Assembly: GCF_014205845.1 (NCBI RefSeq)
Contig: NZ_JACHCR010000001.1
Span: 310,001 to 374,000, forward strand
DNA: 64,000 nt
Direction: 5' to 3'
Origin: Mucilaginibacter cryoferens
GTDB taxonomy: Bacteria > Bacteroidota > Bacteroidia > Sphingobacteriales > Sphingobacteriaceae
Numbering within the stretch: the first letter of the stretch is position 1; every line of letters begins with the position of its first letter. Under the pieces are notes generated by a model. It was not told the DNA's origin, did not search any database, and saw only the letters and a list, made by a program, of their open reading frames with translations. A program made the translations under genes and the position numbers. Below, in pieces: positions 34,383 through 45,100 of the stretch.

Positions 34383-35414
34383 ATGGCCGACGGTGAAAAA
34401 GAAACAACCATTTATGATATTGCCGCTAAACTCAACATTTCGGCTGCTACGGTAAGCCGCGGCCTCAAAAATAATTCGAGAATAAGCAAGGAAACCCGCA
34501 AGCTGATACACAAAACAGCCGAGGAAATGGGATACCGCTCCAATTCATTTGCCAGTAATTTGCGTAAGAAGCAAAGCAATGTTATTGGCGTGATAGTTCC
34601 AAGGCTTAATAGTAACTTCATGTCTGACGTAATTGCCGGTATTGAAAAAGTAGTTAATGAAAATAACTACAACCTCATTATCAGCCAATCGTTAGAAACT
34701 ATGAAAAAGGAGGCCAGCAATGTACAGGCCATGTTTTATAACCGGGTTGATGGCTTGCTGGTGTCAGTTGCTTATGATACCGACAGCTTTGATCACTTTG
34801 AACCATTTATAAAACGTAATATCCCGCTGATATTTTTTGACCGCGTGCTCGATCATGACACTTGCCCCCAGATATATATTGACAACTATAAAGCCGGACA
34901 GGAAATAACTACGCATCTAATAAACCAGGGCTGCAAAAAAATAGCGCACATTACCGGTAACCAACTCCGCAATGTTTACAGCGATCGTTTTCACGGATAC
35001 AAAAGAGCACTTGAAGACAACAAACTGGTGTTTGATAAAGACCTGGTAATAGTTACCGACCTAAGTGCGCAGGCAGGGATTGATGCGGCACAACAGCTTA
35101 TGGAAATGGCAGAACTGCCAGATGGGTTATTTGTAGCCAATGATATCTGTGCTGTAGCCTGTATGCAAACCTTAAAAAAACATGGCATAAAAATACCTCA
35201 TGATATTGCCGTGGCCGGTTTTAATAACGACCCTACCTCGTGTGTAATTGAACCCAACCTTACTACCATTAATTATAAAGGTTTTGAAATGGGCGAAACC
35301 GCGGCAAGGTTAATGGTAAATCATTTGCTTAATAAACACGATATACAGGAAACACATAGCCTGGTGCTTAGATCAGAACTAATTATCCGTGAATCGTCTC
35401 TCAGAAATGGATAG
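34383..35414 (+). CDS. LacI-family regulator, probable master repressor of xylan/glucuronate genes
   Basis: The 343-residue protein has the LacI HTH (TIYDIAAKLNISAATVSRGL, about residues 9-28) and hinge helix (SNSFASNLRKKQ), then a periplasmic-binding-protein-type sensor domain (VIGVIVPRLNSNF; PLIFFDRV; GLFVANDICAVACM; IAVAGFNNDP). The gene stands next to uxuA and leads the SDR gene. Four near-identical palindromes with core CAATCGATTGC are in front of uxuA/lacI, GH67, the esterases and SusC, which is the pattern of one local LacI repressor. The ligand may be a uronate intermediate or xylo-oligosaccharide; nothing in the sequence decides. Confidence 0.93.
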   Translation: MADGEKETTIYDIAAKLNISAATVSRGLKNNSRISKETRKLIHKTAEEMGYRSNSFASNLRKKQSNVIGVIVPRLNSNFMSDVIAGIEKVVNENNYNLIISQSLETMKKEASNVQAMFYNRVDGLLVSVAYDTDSFDHFEPFIKRNIPLIFFDRVLDHDTCPQIYIDNYKAGQEITTHLINQGCKKIAHITGNQLRNVYSDRFHGYKRALEDNKLVFDKDLVIVTDLSAQAGIDAAQQLMEMAELPDGLFVANDICAVACMQTLKKHGIKIPHDIAVAGFNNDPTSCVIEPNLTTINYKGFEMGETAARLMVNHLLNKHDIQETHSLVLRSELIIRESSLRNG

Positions 35415-35448
35415 TTGTCTCAAACCTATTTGTAATACATTCTTTTAA

Positions 35449-36195
35449 ATGACTTCTAAAACAAAAGTTGCTATAGTTACCGGCGGCGCATCTGGCCTGG
35501 GCCTGGCTACTACGCAAAAATTTATCGAAAACAACATCCGCACTATTATTATTGGCAGGGATGAAAAAAAACTACAAAACGCGGCCAACTTATTTGGTGA
35601 ACTTTGCCATTACAAAGCTTTTGATCTGAGCGACATCAAAAAAATACCGGCTTTGGTAGATGAAATAATTAAAGAATTTGGCACGCCGGATATTTTGGTT
35701 AACAATGCGGGTATTAATCAAAAAAAGCCTTTTACAGAGGTTACCGATGATGATTTTCAACAGATTATACAAACTAACCTTACTGCGGTATTTGTAATTA
35801 GCCGCGAAGTTGTAAAACACATGATTGCTGCCGGAAGGGGAAATATTGTAAACATAAGCTCAATGGCTTCGCAATATGGTATTCCTTATGTTATATCCTA
35901 CACGGCTACAAAATCGGCAATTGAAGGGATGACCAGGGCAATGGCTACTGAGCTTTCGCCCCAGGGCATCAGGGTTAATTGCGTTGCGCCCGGCTTTATT
36001 GCTACAGACATGTCGGCAAAAGCCCTTGATAGTGATGCCGAACGCAAACAAAAAGTAATGTCGAGAACACCAATGGGTAAATTGGGTAAACCGGATGATA
36101 TTGCAGATGCCATATTTTACCTGTCGTCGGATGCTGCAAAATATGTAACCGGTGTAATACTCCCGGTTGATGGCGGAAACTCTGTAGGTTTTTAA
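35449..36195 (+). CDS. SDR-family oxidoreductase, candidate fructuronate/mannonate oxidoreductase
   Basis: The 248-residue protein is a classical short-chain dehydrogenase. It has the cofactor motif TGGASGLG (residues 11-18), NNAG (85-88), catalytic Ser138 and the pair Tyr151/Lys155 (YTATK), with a PVDGG ending. It starts 34 bp after the LacI-family gene and is almost certainly cotranscribed with it. In E. coli, UxuB (a long-chain polyol dehydrogenase) reduces fructuronate to mannonate just before UxuA. No UxuB-like gene is seen here, so this SDR may take that step. A KduD-like reaction is the main alternative. The SDR family is certain; the substrate is inferred. Confidence 0.85.
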   Translation: MTSKTKVAIVTGGASGLGLATTQKFIENNIRTIIIGRDEKKLQNAANLFGELCHYKAFDLSDIKKIPALVDEIIKEFGTPDILVNNAGINQKKPFTEVTDDDFQQIIQTNLTAVFVISREVVKHMIAAGRGNIVNISSMASQYGIPYVISYTATKSAIEGMTRAMATELSPQGIRVNCVAPGFIATDMSAKALDSDAERKQKVMSRTPMGKLGKPDDIADAIFYLSSDAAKYVTGVILPVDGGNSVGF

Positions 36196-36202
36196 CAAAA
36201 AT

Positions 36203-36237
36203 AAAAGGGATGATAAACTAAGCTTACCATCCCTTTT
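36203..36237. terminator. Bidirectional terminator between SDR and GH115 genes
   Basis: AAAAGGGATG (36203-36212) pairs with CATCCCTTTT (36228-36237). With A-rich sequence before and T-rich sequence after, it can act for both convergent transcripts. Confidence 0.6.
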
Positions 36238-36255
36238 TCTATTCTTCTATATCCG

Positions 36256-39093
36256 CTACTCCGGCGGACCTAAATAACTGGGCTTAAGGCCACCTGCATC
36301 TACAACTACTTTCTGTAAAACAACCCCGGCATCAACCATCCAGTACTTTATAGTATGTATTCCTGGTTGTGTAATATGGTGCTTAGTAATCATTTTACGG
36401 ATATTATCACTCACCGCTTCGGCCCAATCTTTACTATCGGCAGCGGTACTAATGTTTACTTGTTGCGGTGTTTCGTTATCTATAGAAACAGCATAAAATA
36501 AACCATGCCCGTTTCTAAAATCAATTGTTGGCGATACAAACGCTTGCAACGATACCCAACCTGTATCTGTTAGGTTAATGCGATATTCGAGATGCGGACA
36601 ACTACCACCGGGCTGCTGTTTTTTTGCTGTTACCGGCATTGTTGTAACACCAGATAGCGTTTTGCCATAGCCGGGAAGCACCATCCACGAAATCGCGTTA
36701 CCATTAACGGCCCGGCTGTAATGTTGCGCCTCAATAGCTATATAACCGTTATTTTGATGAAACGCGCCATCGCTTGCAGATTGTTTATTGTTGATGGTTA
36801 GCTTAACGGTTACTTTTTTGCCGAGCGCGGTTATTGTTAGCGGCGCATGTATAACTTTATGGGGAACTTTGGCCCAATCTATACTAACCCAAATCTTCTC
36901 CTGCTCAGTTACTTTACCACTGTTCTGCTTAATAACCACATAAGGTGCAGGCGATTGAACTGTATAACTAAAAGCTGTTTTACCTTTATTAAACACCTCG
37001 ATGTAATGACTGCTTTTTTCCCATGGATAAAAGCCAGGCAGGCTATCGGTTGCTGAAATACCCGCTACAGGCTGTTCGGCCCCTTCAACATATACACCCA
37101 TTTGAGCAGCATCTGGTATATCAAGTTCCTTCACTTCGGGCATTACATCAACCGGTGGCTGCTGCCAATAGGTGTAACCAATATGGGTTTGATCCATCAT
37201 GTGGTTCCATTTACCATTGGCAACCATAGTATTATAGTGCTTTGATATTTCTTTATCTTTTTCAAAAAGTTCTTTCACTTTTGCAGCGGTAGTATTTGTA
37301 GCGGCCCGTTGCTGCGCAGCATACCACTTATTATTAGCCGCTTCAAAATACAGCTCGTTTAAGTTGGCACAAGCCTCAACCGGGTGTAAAACAAGCTGAT
37401 AATAAGCATCCTTATACTGAGGCGAAAGTTTGGCGTACAATTTTTCGGCATTGGCCTTTAGGCTATTGTAATCTGCAACTATGTTTTCAAACTCGTTATA
37501 GTTTGTTAAACTGTAAGTATGCTGGTCAATCAGTTCGGGTTTGCGCCGGCCATTGTATTTTGTATAGGCAGATAATATCTGCCCTATCTCCGTAGCATAC
37601 GCAGGGCCAAATTGTTGCTTAGCCCACAAATTGGTATACTCCTGCAGCCTGTCGGCAGGCCATTTATTGGGGTTCCATGCATAATCCAGAAAGAAGCTTA
37701 TCGGGAACTCCATCGGTTTCAGATCGCCTACGTTTACTATCCAAACCTGCCTCGCATTATAGGCATAGGCCAAGTGCATTTGCTCCCATGTTTTTGAAAT
37801 AGGGTTTGTATTGAGCCACTTATAGTTTCGCGGGCCGCCCACATAATCAAAGTGGTAATAAATACCATATCCACCTTTTCTTGGCTTTTCGGTAAGGGAG
37901 GGCAACTTGCGGATGTTGCCCCAGTTATCGTCGCACAACAACAGGGTAATATCATCAGGTACCCGCATTCCCTTATCGTAATAATCCTGCACTTCTTTGT
38001 ACAAAGCCCACATCTGCGGCGTTTGGGCTGCATCTTTACCAGTAACCTGGCTGATGATGCCGCGCTGATCTTTTACAATATTTTCGAGCAATGCAATGTT
38101 GCTCCCCTCCGTCATCGGTTTATCGCCATCGCCCCGCATACCAACAGTTACAATAGTTTCTTTTGTACCCATGTTTTCGATGCCCTTTTTCCAGAAATTT
38201 TGCAGTACCGTTTTATTGGTATCGTAATTCCACTCGCCGTTGCCGTAACGTTTCCACTCCTGCTGCGCCCTATCCATCGGCTCGTGATGCGATGTACCCA
38301 TTACTATGCCATATTCATCGGCCAGCACCGGGTTTAATTTATCATCATCATTAAAAGCATTGCCCCACATGGCAGGCCACAGGTAATTACCTTTTAAACG
38401 TAAAATAAGCTCGAACACTTTTTCATACACATGATGATTTAAGCCTCCAAACTTCTCTTTTGCCCAGCCAGAAAAAGCAGGGGCTTCGTCATTAATAAAA
38501 ATGCCCCTGTATTTTACCGCCGGCTCACCATTGGAATGCATACCGGGCATTACATACAAATTTTGTTGCTGTTTTACCGGCACATCGGCCCACCAATACC
38601 ATGGTGATACGCCTATCTGCGCCGAAAGATCGTATACTCCGAAAATAGTCCCCCGTTTATCGCTACCTGCAATAATCAACGCGCTTTCAACACCTGGAAA
38701 AGGTTTTTGAACAACCTGCACCAATGAGGCTTCCCATTTACCCTCAACCTGCAGTACATCCAGCTTTTTTTGTTCAACCAATTGATCTATCAACTCATTT
38801 TTACCGAGTGTACCAATGATGACCATATGTTTAACCGGATTGAATTTATCTGATGATATTACCGGAGCGTTACCTGTCACTGAGTGAAGATCAGCACCCA
38901 AACTTTCCACCGCCCTTTTCACACCGGGGTAGTCGGCATTACTCACGTATACCGGAGCTACCTTGCCCGTTACAGCCAAAGGAAAATAACCTGCGCCTGC
39001 TTTATTAGCTATATAAAGCAGAGCGCCAGGAGCCTGTGCAAAACCAGACACTGAGCTGACAAGCAAGAGTAAAAAAATCAAAATTCTTTTCAT
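36256..39093 (-). CDS. GH115 alpha-glucuronidase
   Basis: The 945-residue protein has a signal peptide (about 1-19) and the large multi-domain plan of GH115. An N-terminal alpha/beta domain carries GTIFGVYDLSAQIGVSPWYW. A TIM-barrel contains KYRGIFINDEAPAFSGW, RLKGNYLWPAMWGNAFNDDD and GIVMGTSHHEPMDRAQ. A helical bundle and a C-terminal beta domain follow. GH115 removes (4-O-methyl)glucuronic acid from internal positions of intact xylan, complementing GH67, which needs short oligomers. The gene is last in the SusC-SusD-GH10-GH115 operon, 18 bp after GH10. Confidence 0.95.
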   Translation of the reverse strand: MKRILIFLLLLVSSVSGFAQAPGALLYIANKAGAGYFPLAVTGKVAPVYVSNADYPGVKRAVESLGADLHSVTGNAPVISSDKFNPVKHMVIIGTLGKNELIDQLVEQKKLDVLQVEGKWEASLVQVVQKPFPGVESALIIAGSDKRGTIFGVYDLSAQIGVSPWYWWADVPVKQQQNLYVMPGMHSNGEPAVKYRGIFINDEAPAFSGWAKEKFGGLNHHVYEKVFELILRLKGNYLWPAMWGNAFNDDDKLNPVLADEYGIVMGTSHHEPMDRAQQEWKRYGNGEWNYDTNKTVLQNFWKKGIENMGTKETIVTVGMRGDGDKPMTEGSNIALLENIVKDQRGIISQVTGKDAAQTPQMWALYKEVQDYYDKGMRVPDDITLLLCDDNWGNIRKLPSLTEKPRKGGYGIYYHFDYVGGPRNYKWLNTNPISKTWEQMHLAYAYNARQVWIVNVGDLKPMEFPISFFLDYAWNPNKWPADRLQEYTNLWAKQQFGPAYATEIGQILSAYTKYNGRRKPELIDQHTYSLTNYNEFENIVADYNSLKANAEKLYAKLSPQYKDAYYQLVLHPVEACANLNELYFEAANNKWYAAQQRAATNTTAAKVKELFEKDKEISKHYNTMVANGKWNHMMDQTHIGYTYWQQPPVDVMPEVKELDIPDAAQMGVYVEGAEQPVAGISATDSLPGFYPWEKSSHYIEVFNKGKTAFSYTVQSPAPYVVIKQNSGKVTEQEKIWVSIDWAKVPHKVIHAPLTITALGKKVTVKLTINNKQSASDGAFHQNNGYIAIEAQHYSRAVNGNAISWMVLPGYGKTLSGVTTMPVTAKKQQPGGSCPHLEYRINLTDTGWVSLQAFVSPTIDFRNGHGLFYAVSIDNETPQQVNISTAADSKDWAEAVSDNIRKMITKHHITQPGIHTIKYWMVDAGVVLQKVVVDAGGLKPSYLGPPE

Positions 39094-39111
39094 GTTGAAT
39101 GAGGTATTGAA

Positions 39112-40212
39112 TTAAAATTTTACAACCTGCCAATAGGCTTCTTTAGGTTGCAGGTTTTGATCAAATAACAAAGGATAGTTTTTTCGCCCGTTTACCGGAT
39201 AGGTATCCAGCCAGGTGTACTTATCAGAGATGTTCCAAAAGGTAACGCCGGTTATTACATTTTTAAATTTCCGGAAAACATTAAACACCATGGCATACTG
39301 TTTGGCTTGTTGTTCTTCTTTTTCGGGCGTAAACTCCGACGACTCTCCCGGCCTTAATGACCGGGGCTCCTTCTCCCAGGGATAAACCGAAATATCAAGT
39401 TCGGTTATTTGCACCTTTAAACCAAGCGAGGCAAATTTCTGAATTGTTGTCATCAAATCCTGCTGCGTAGGCTCATTAAGCGACCAATGGGCTTGTAAGC
39501 CCACCCCGTTAACAGGAACTTTTGTATCAACCAACATTTTTAAAAGTTTATACACTCGCTCGCGCTTCTCCGGCCTTTCGGTATTATAATCGTTATAGAA
39601 CAAAACAGCCTGCGGATCGGCAGCGTGGGCATATTCAAAAGCTTTAACTATAAACTCATCACCACATATCTTATACCATAACGAGTTACGCAAAAACTTG
39701 GTACTATTATCGTCAATGGCTTCGTTCACCACATCCCAGGCATAAATTTTACCCTTGTAACGGCCAACAACACTATCTATATGGTTCTTTAATCTTTTAA
39801 GTAAAACAGCCTTGGTTACCAGCTTGCCATCCTTATCATAAAACAGCCATTTTGGGGTTTGCTCGTGCCAGCAAAGGTTATGCCCGCGCACTTTTAAACC
39901 ATGCGCCTGCGCAAAGGCAACTATGGCGTCTGCATCTTTCCAGTAATAACGGTTCTCTTCGGGGTGTATAGGCCCCATTTTCATGGCATTTTCTGGTGTA
40001 AGGCTATTAAAATTCTTTAATATCAAAGCCGCCTGCGCAGTATCATTTAAAGACCGCGGCGATACGGCTACTCCCATTGGAAAATAGGAGGCGTAAACAT
40101 CTTTTAACCCTTTTACCTCCGCAGGATGACTTTGAGCTTTTAAAGCGTTATTGCTCTGCAGGCACACAGCTGCGCACAATAAAAACTTGATCAACCTAAA
40201 TGTTTTGTTCAT
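39112..40212 (-). CDS. GH10 endo-1,4-beta-xylanase
   Basis: The 366-residue protein is a signal peptide (cut near KAQ, about residue 27) plus a single GH10 barrel. Acid/base Glu164 is in WDVVNEAIDD and nucleophile Glu271 in VQITELDISVYPW. Other GH10 marks are LTPENAMKMG and GHNLCWHEQTPKWLF. No carbohydrate-binding module is present. It should cut beta-1,4-xylan or long xylo-oligosaccharides outside or in the periplasm. The gene follows SusD after a 136-bp gap that contains a hairpin, so it may be expressed at a lower level than SusC/SusD. Confidence 0.96.
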   Translation of the reverse strand: MNKTFRLIKFLLCAAVCLQSNNALKAQSHPAEVKGLKDVYASYFPMGVAVSPRSLNDTAQAALILKNFNSLTPENAMKMGPIHPEENRYYWKDADAIVAFAQAHGLKVRGHNLCWHEQTPKWLFYDKDGKLVTKAVLLKRLKNHIDSVVGRYKGKIYAWDVVNEAIDDNSTKFLRNSLWYKICGDEFIVKAFEYAHAADPQAVLFYNDYNTERPEKRERVYKLLKMLVDTKVPVNGVGLQAHWSLNEPTQQDLMTTIQKFASLGLKVQITELDISVYPWEKEPRSLRPGESSEFTPEKEEQQAKQYAMVFNVFRKFKNVITGVTFWNISDKYTWLDTYPVNGRKNYPLLFDQNLQPKEAYWQVVKF

Positions 40213-40300
40213 AAAATCAACTTTTACAGTTCTAAATTGAGGTATCTAAAATACATCCATATAGCATACCTCATACCAGCAAATGATGCCATTAATAACA

Positions 40301-40332
40301 AAGCGGGGCCGACATAAATCCCGGTCCCGCTT
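40301..40332 (-). terminator. Hairpin between SusD and GH10 genes
   Basis: AAGCGGGGCCG (40301-40311) pairs with CGGTCCCGCTT (40322-40332) with one G-T-type mismatch. On the transcribed strand a T-rich tract (TTTGTTATTAAT) follows. It may be a partial terminator or an RNA-stability element inside the operon. Confidence 0.45.
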
Positions 40333-40348
40333 ACGTTTATCCATTTAA

Positions 40349-42130
40349 TTAAAAACCAGGGTTTTGCGGGATAGGCGGCCCTTGTGTTACCAGATTGATC
40401 TCGGTTTGAGGGATAGGACGTAACGTCATGTAATCCTGTATGTTCGGTCCAGCTTCGGCGTTGTATGCTTTAACACGGCGTACTAATGATTGGGTGCGGG
40501 TTAAATCCCACCATCTTAACGATTCGCCGTATAGCTCACGGGTACGTTCGTCAAGGATAAAATCAAGCGTAACCTGGTCTGTGGTAACCTGCATGTTTGC
40601 TACAGCATTTGCCGGCATGTTGCTGGTTCTGAAGGCCGCACGTGTGCGTAACACGTTAAGCATACTGGCGGCAGTAGGCAGATCGTTCATTTTGAAAGCA
40701 GCTTCTGCAGCAATAAGGTACACTTCCGAAAAGCGGAACAATACTACCGGGCGCGAAGATGGATCGTTAACGCTTGGGCGGCTTGGATCATCAAACTTTT
40801 TAAGCGCCGGGAAGAAGGTATTGGTGCTTGCATTAGCGCCCGAAACACCGGCAGCCACGCTTGGCGGTAAAAATATTACCCCTTTAAACGATGCCCTTTT
40901 ATCGGCCCCCGGATCATACGGAGGCATCCAGATAGCAGTATCGGTACCTACAGTAAGCGCGCCCCTGGGTGTAGTAACACTTGCGGTATTGGCTATCCAT
41001 GTGGTTTGAAAAGAGTTCCAGTACCTGTAATCGTTAGATTTATCGGCAAAGGCCACATTATTCACATAATCGTAATTAGGACGAACGCGGAAGAAAGGCC
41101 TGCCGTTGGTTATGTCGCGGGTCATAACGCTTGCGCCGCCACTTGCCGGAAAATTGGCGTTAACAGTAGGATAATTTGGTCTGAAAAAATATGCCCAGCC
41201 ATTGATCTTACCACCCGATGCACCTGGGGTGAAATCGCCGTATTTGGTATCGGTACTGTGCTCTATCGCAAACAGATCTTCTTTGTTGGTAAGATCGTTA
41301 GTCAATGCGTAAGCGTCGGCGTAATTCTGATAAAGATCTACCCCGTAGGTTGCCTTGTTGGTTATAAGGGTTTGAGCCGTTGTTAACGCGTTTTGAAAAT
41401 CTGTTGACTGCGCAGCGGTTGACCATCCCCTGGTTAAATAAGCTTTAGATAACAGGTACAACGCACTTGCCTTGGTAGCCGCATGCCCCGCAAAAGGCGA
41501 CCCATTTTGCCCTGGCTTATCCTGAAGTTCTGTTGATGCTTCAGTTAGATCTTTGATGATCTGGTTATAAACATCGGCAATAGGTGCACGCGAATCAGAT
41601 AATGTAGCACTATTAATAAATGTGGTGTGCAACGGTACAGCGCCAAAAGTTTGCACCAGGTGGAAATAATAAAAAGCCCTTAAAAATTTAGCCTGGGCTA
41701 AATAGGCCGTACGGGTTGGCACATCTGCAAAAGCAGCGGGGCCAAATTGTAGTACACCGTTCAGCGTGTTGATATCCTGGTAAGCAATATTAAATACACC
41801 ACCCAGCGCGTTATAAACGTCTGATACGTTGTTGGTATAATTTTTATAAGTGGCAAAAGCAACCCCACCGGCTGATGCACCACCGCCTGCAAGGGTTTCA
41901 TCTACACCAAAGTTGGTGTAGTATAAAAAACCTTCTGTTCCCCAAAGGTTACGCAGATCTGAGTATACACCGGTAATACCCCCTACTACACCGCCTGCCG
42001 ATGCCAGTACATTTGGGGTGATATTTGATTTTGGATTTTGATCCAGTATTTTTTGACAGCCTGTTACGCTTACTAAGCTTAATGCCGCAAACAAAATGGC
42101 TAGTTTTTTATGTGATTTCATATTTATCAA
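40349..42130 (-). CDS. SusD/RagB-family lipoprotein (xylan PUL)
   Basis: The 593-residue protein has a lipobox (SVTGCQKI, Cys25). SusD features include AKFLRAFYYFHLVQTFGAVPL in the TPR region, FRFSEVYLIAAEAAFKMND, and DFILDERTRELYGESLRWWD near the C-terminus. It is the surface xylan or xylo-oligosaccharide-binding partner of the SusC 15 bp upstream. The xylan substrate is inferred from GH10 and GH115 in the same operon. Confidence 0.95.
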   Translation of the reverse strand: MINMKSHKKLAILFAALSLVSVTGCQKILDQNPKSNITPNVLASAGGVVGGITGVYSDLRNLWGTEGFLYYTNFGVDETLAGGGASAGGVAFATYKNYTNNVSDVYNALGGVFNIAYQDINTLNGVLQFGPAAFADVPTRTAYLAQAKFLRAFYYFHLVQTFGAVPLHTTFINSATLSDSRAPIADVYNQIIKDLTEASTELQDKPGQNGSPFAGHAATKASALYLLSKAYLTRGWSTAAQSTDFQNALTTAQTLITNKATYGVDLYQNYADAYALTNDLTNKEDLFAIEHSTDTKYGDFTPGASGGKINGWAYFFRPNYPTVNANFPASGGASVMTRDITNGRPFFRVRPNYDYVNNVAFADKSNDYRYWNSFQTTWIANTASVTTPRGALTVGTDTAIWMPPYDPGADKRASFKGVIFLPPSVAAGVSGANASTNTFFPALKKFDDPSRPSVNDPSSRPVVLFRFSEVYLIAAEAAFKMNDLPTAASMLNVLRTRAAFRTSNMPANAVANMQVTTDQVTLDFILDERTRELYGESLRWWDLTRTQSLVRRVKAYNAEAGPNIQDYMTLRPIPQTEINLVTQGPPIPQNPGF

Positions 42131-42145
42131 TCTTGTATTTTATAA

Positions 42146-45100
42146 CTAAAATTTTGCGTTTACACCCAACTGGAAGGTACGTGCTACCGGGTTACTTAAA
42201 CCAACCGTAACAGCCCGACCTAAAGCATCGCTCGAAAAGCTGGAAGCCCCAGCCAGCTGATTACCATATCCGTTACCTTCTGGATCTATTGCCAGGCCGC
42301 TTTTAACCAGCGGCGAGTAAATGATAAAAGGATTGTTGCAGGTAGCATAAACATGTAAAGACCTGAAACCTGCTTTTTTAACAGATTCGCCAGAGAAGGT
42401 GTATCCCAGGTTAATACTGCGCATTTTAATGAACGAGCCATCGCGATATTGCAGCGTAGACGCGTAAGTAGGACCACTTAAATTAGCATCCGGGCGCGGA
42501 AAATCATTAGTTGGGTTGGTAGGTGTCCAATAATTAACGTTTGCCTGGTTTACCCTTCCCTGGTTAAAGAACGGGTATCCCTGCGCGCCTGCATCGGCAC
42601 CGAGGTAAGTTACAGCTACCTTTTGCCCCATCCGTGCAAATGCTACAAATGAAAGATCGAAACCCCTGAAGCTAAACCGGTTGGTAATACCTGCTGTATA
42701 ATTAGGCTGATAGTTGCCAAGGATCTGCAAATCGCTGGCATTAATTTTACCATCGTTGTTTACATCCTGAACTCTTATTTGTCCTGGTTTTTGACCATAT
42801 ACAGCTGCTTGCGTTGCCTGATCTGTTTGCCAGATGCCTATTTTTTTGTAATCGTATATCACGTTAAATGGCTGCCCTACAAACCAACCGTTGGTAACAT
42901 CGGCAGATAAATTATCATGCAGCGAAACAATAACGCTTCGTGCAAAGGCGATATTAAAATCGGTGCTCCAGTTAAAGCCATGCGCGCTGCGAAGGTTAAC
43001 GCTGCTTAGTGATATTTCTAAACCTTTTCCTTTTGAGTTACCGGCGTTAACCGTGGTTGAGCTTGCACCGTTACTTGGTGGCAACGATTCTACCTGCAAA
43101 ATATCGTAGGTTTTTTGTTTGTAAACATCAATTGCGCCGGTTAAACGGTCGTTAAACAAACCAAAATCGATACCAAGGTTATAGTTGTTGGTATGTTCAA
43201 ATTTGAGAGAACTGGCCAGGTTGGTTACCAGGTAGCCGTTTTGGCCGTTAGCGCCAAAGTTATAGGCATTACTGCTCAGGTTACCCAATATCTGGTAAGG
43301 GCTCACATTCTGATCGGCTGTTACACCATAGCCGGCTCTTAGTTTTAAGGAGTTTACAAAGCTTACATTCTTCATAAAGTTCTCCCTGTCTATATTCCAG
43401 CCCAATGCAAATGCGGGGTAGGTATAATACCGGTGTTTGGGATCAAGTACCGAAGATCCATCTGTTCTTACCGTAGCCGTAAGCAGGTACTTATCATTGA
43501 ATGCATAGTTTACACGTGCCATGTAGGAAATAAGCCCCCTATCGGCATAGGATGGTTGGTTTGTAGATGAAAAATTAACCTGGTTGGCCAGGAAAAGGTT
43601 ATAGCTTTGCAGGTAATCTGCCGGCGAACCAACACCATAAATCTGTAAGCCCTGGCTATGGTCTTTTTCGGTACTGTATAAACCTGTAAATGTAAGGTGA
43701 TGTTTTTGCCCGAAATGTTTATCATACGTCAGGATATTTTCCAGCAGCCAGGTGTAGTTTTCTGAGTTACTTACACTTTCGCTGGTTTGTGTTGGCGAAG
43801 TAGCTGTGTTATAGGCTGTATTAACAGGCGAGTAATTATTGCCTTGATTTTGGCCATAAGTTAAAGCTGCGTTAAACCTGTATTTTAAGCCATCAATAAT
43901 ATTTATCTCGGCATATAAGGTATTGAATGAATAGAGTTTTCTATTTAAATTCTGAATATACTGGTTTCTGATGGTAAGTGGGTTTATCCTGTTTGGCTGA
44001 TCTACAGAGCCAGTCATCGGCAACAAATTAACCGAGCCATCGGCATTGTACGGTGATGTAAGCGGGCTTATAGCCACTGCATTGTATAACGGAAATAGGT
44101 TAGCGCCGTTGATATGCGTTAAAGATTGAAATGTAGTTAAACCAATTTTTATCCTATTGTTGATGTTATGATCAATTGATGCGCGTAATGAACCACGATC
44201 AAAGTTTTGACCGTATTGTATCCCTGTTTCCTTATGGTAGCCTGTACTGATAGAGAACTGCGTATTTTCGTTACCTCCCGATACGTTAAGTTGATTATCC
44301 ATTGAAAAACCGTTTCTGTACAGCAATTTCTGCCAATCGGTGCTGGTGCCGTTATTAATACCAGCCAGTTCGGCCGTGGTAAACGGATAGGCGGTTGAAT
44401 TGGGCGATGACGCGCTCGAGTTGCCGGCAATCGACTCGCGTTTAAACGCCGTATATTGCGCGCCGTTCATAATAGGATATTCATCGGTTATTTTGCTTAA
44501 GCCGTAATAACCATCAAAGCTTATTACTGCCTTACCCGCCTTACCTCTTTTAGTAGTGATGATAATAACGCCGCCAGATGCCCTTGAACCGTAAATAGCA
44601 GCCGCAGAAGCATCTTTTAATACATCTACGCTGGCAATATCATCCTGGTTAATATCATTTAAGCTACCGCCTATAAAAGGGATACCGTCGACCACAAACA
44701 ATGGCCCGTTCTGATTATTGGCATTGCTGTTTGAGGTTGCAAATGAGCGTTCGCCCCGCAGGCGAATTTGCCCTACCGCGCCCGGTGTTGTACCAGTACT
44801 GGTAATATCCAAACCGGCTATGCGGCCTTTTAACTGATCGCCAACGTTGGTTGCAGGTACTTCGGCCAGGTTTGCGGCGCTTATGGAAGCAACAGAGCCT
44901 GTTACATCTTTTTTACGCTGGGTACCATAACCAACTACAACAACATCATTTAGGCTGCGTGCGCTGGTTGATAGTTTAACAGTTAAATCGTTACTGGTGG
45001 CGCTTATGGGTACCTCCTGATCTATATAACCTATATAGGTTACAATAATAGCCGATTCGTTATTAGCCACGTTAAGGGAAAATTTCCCGTTAACATCTGT

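Noticed and set aside
37852..38337. 161-codon frame antisense to GH115
   Set aside because: GH115 is continuous with its conserved motifs across this stretch; the antisense frame shows no recognisable domain.
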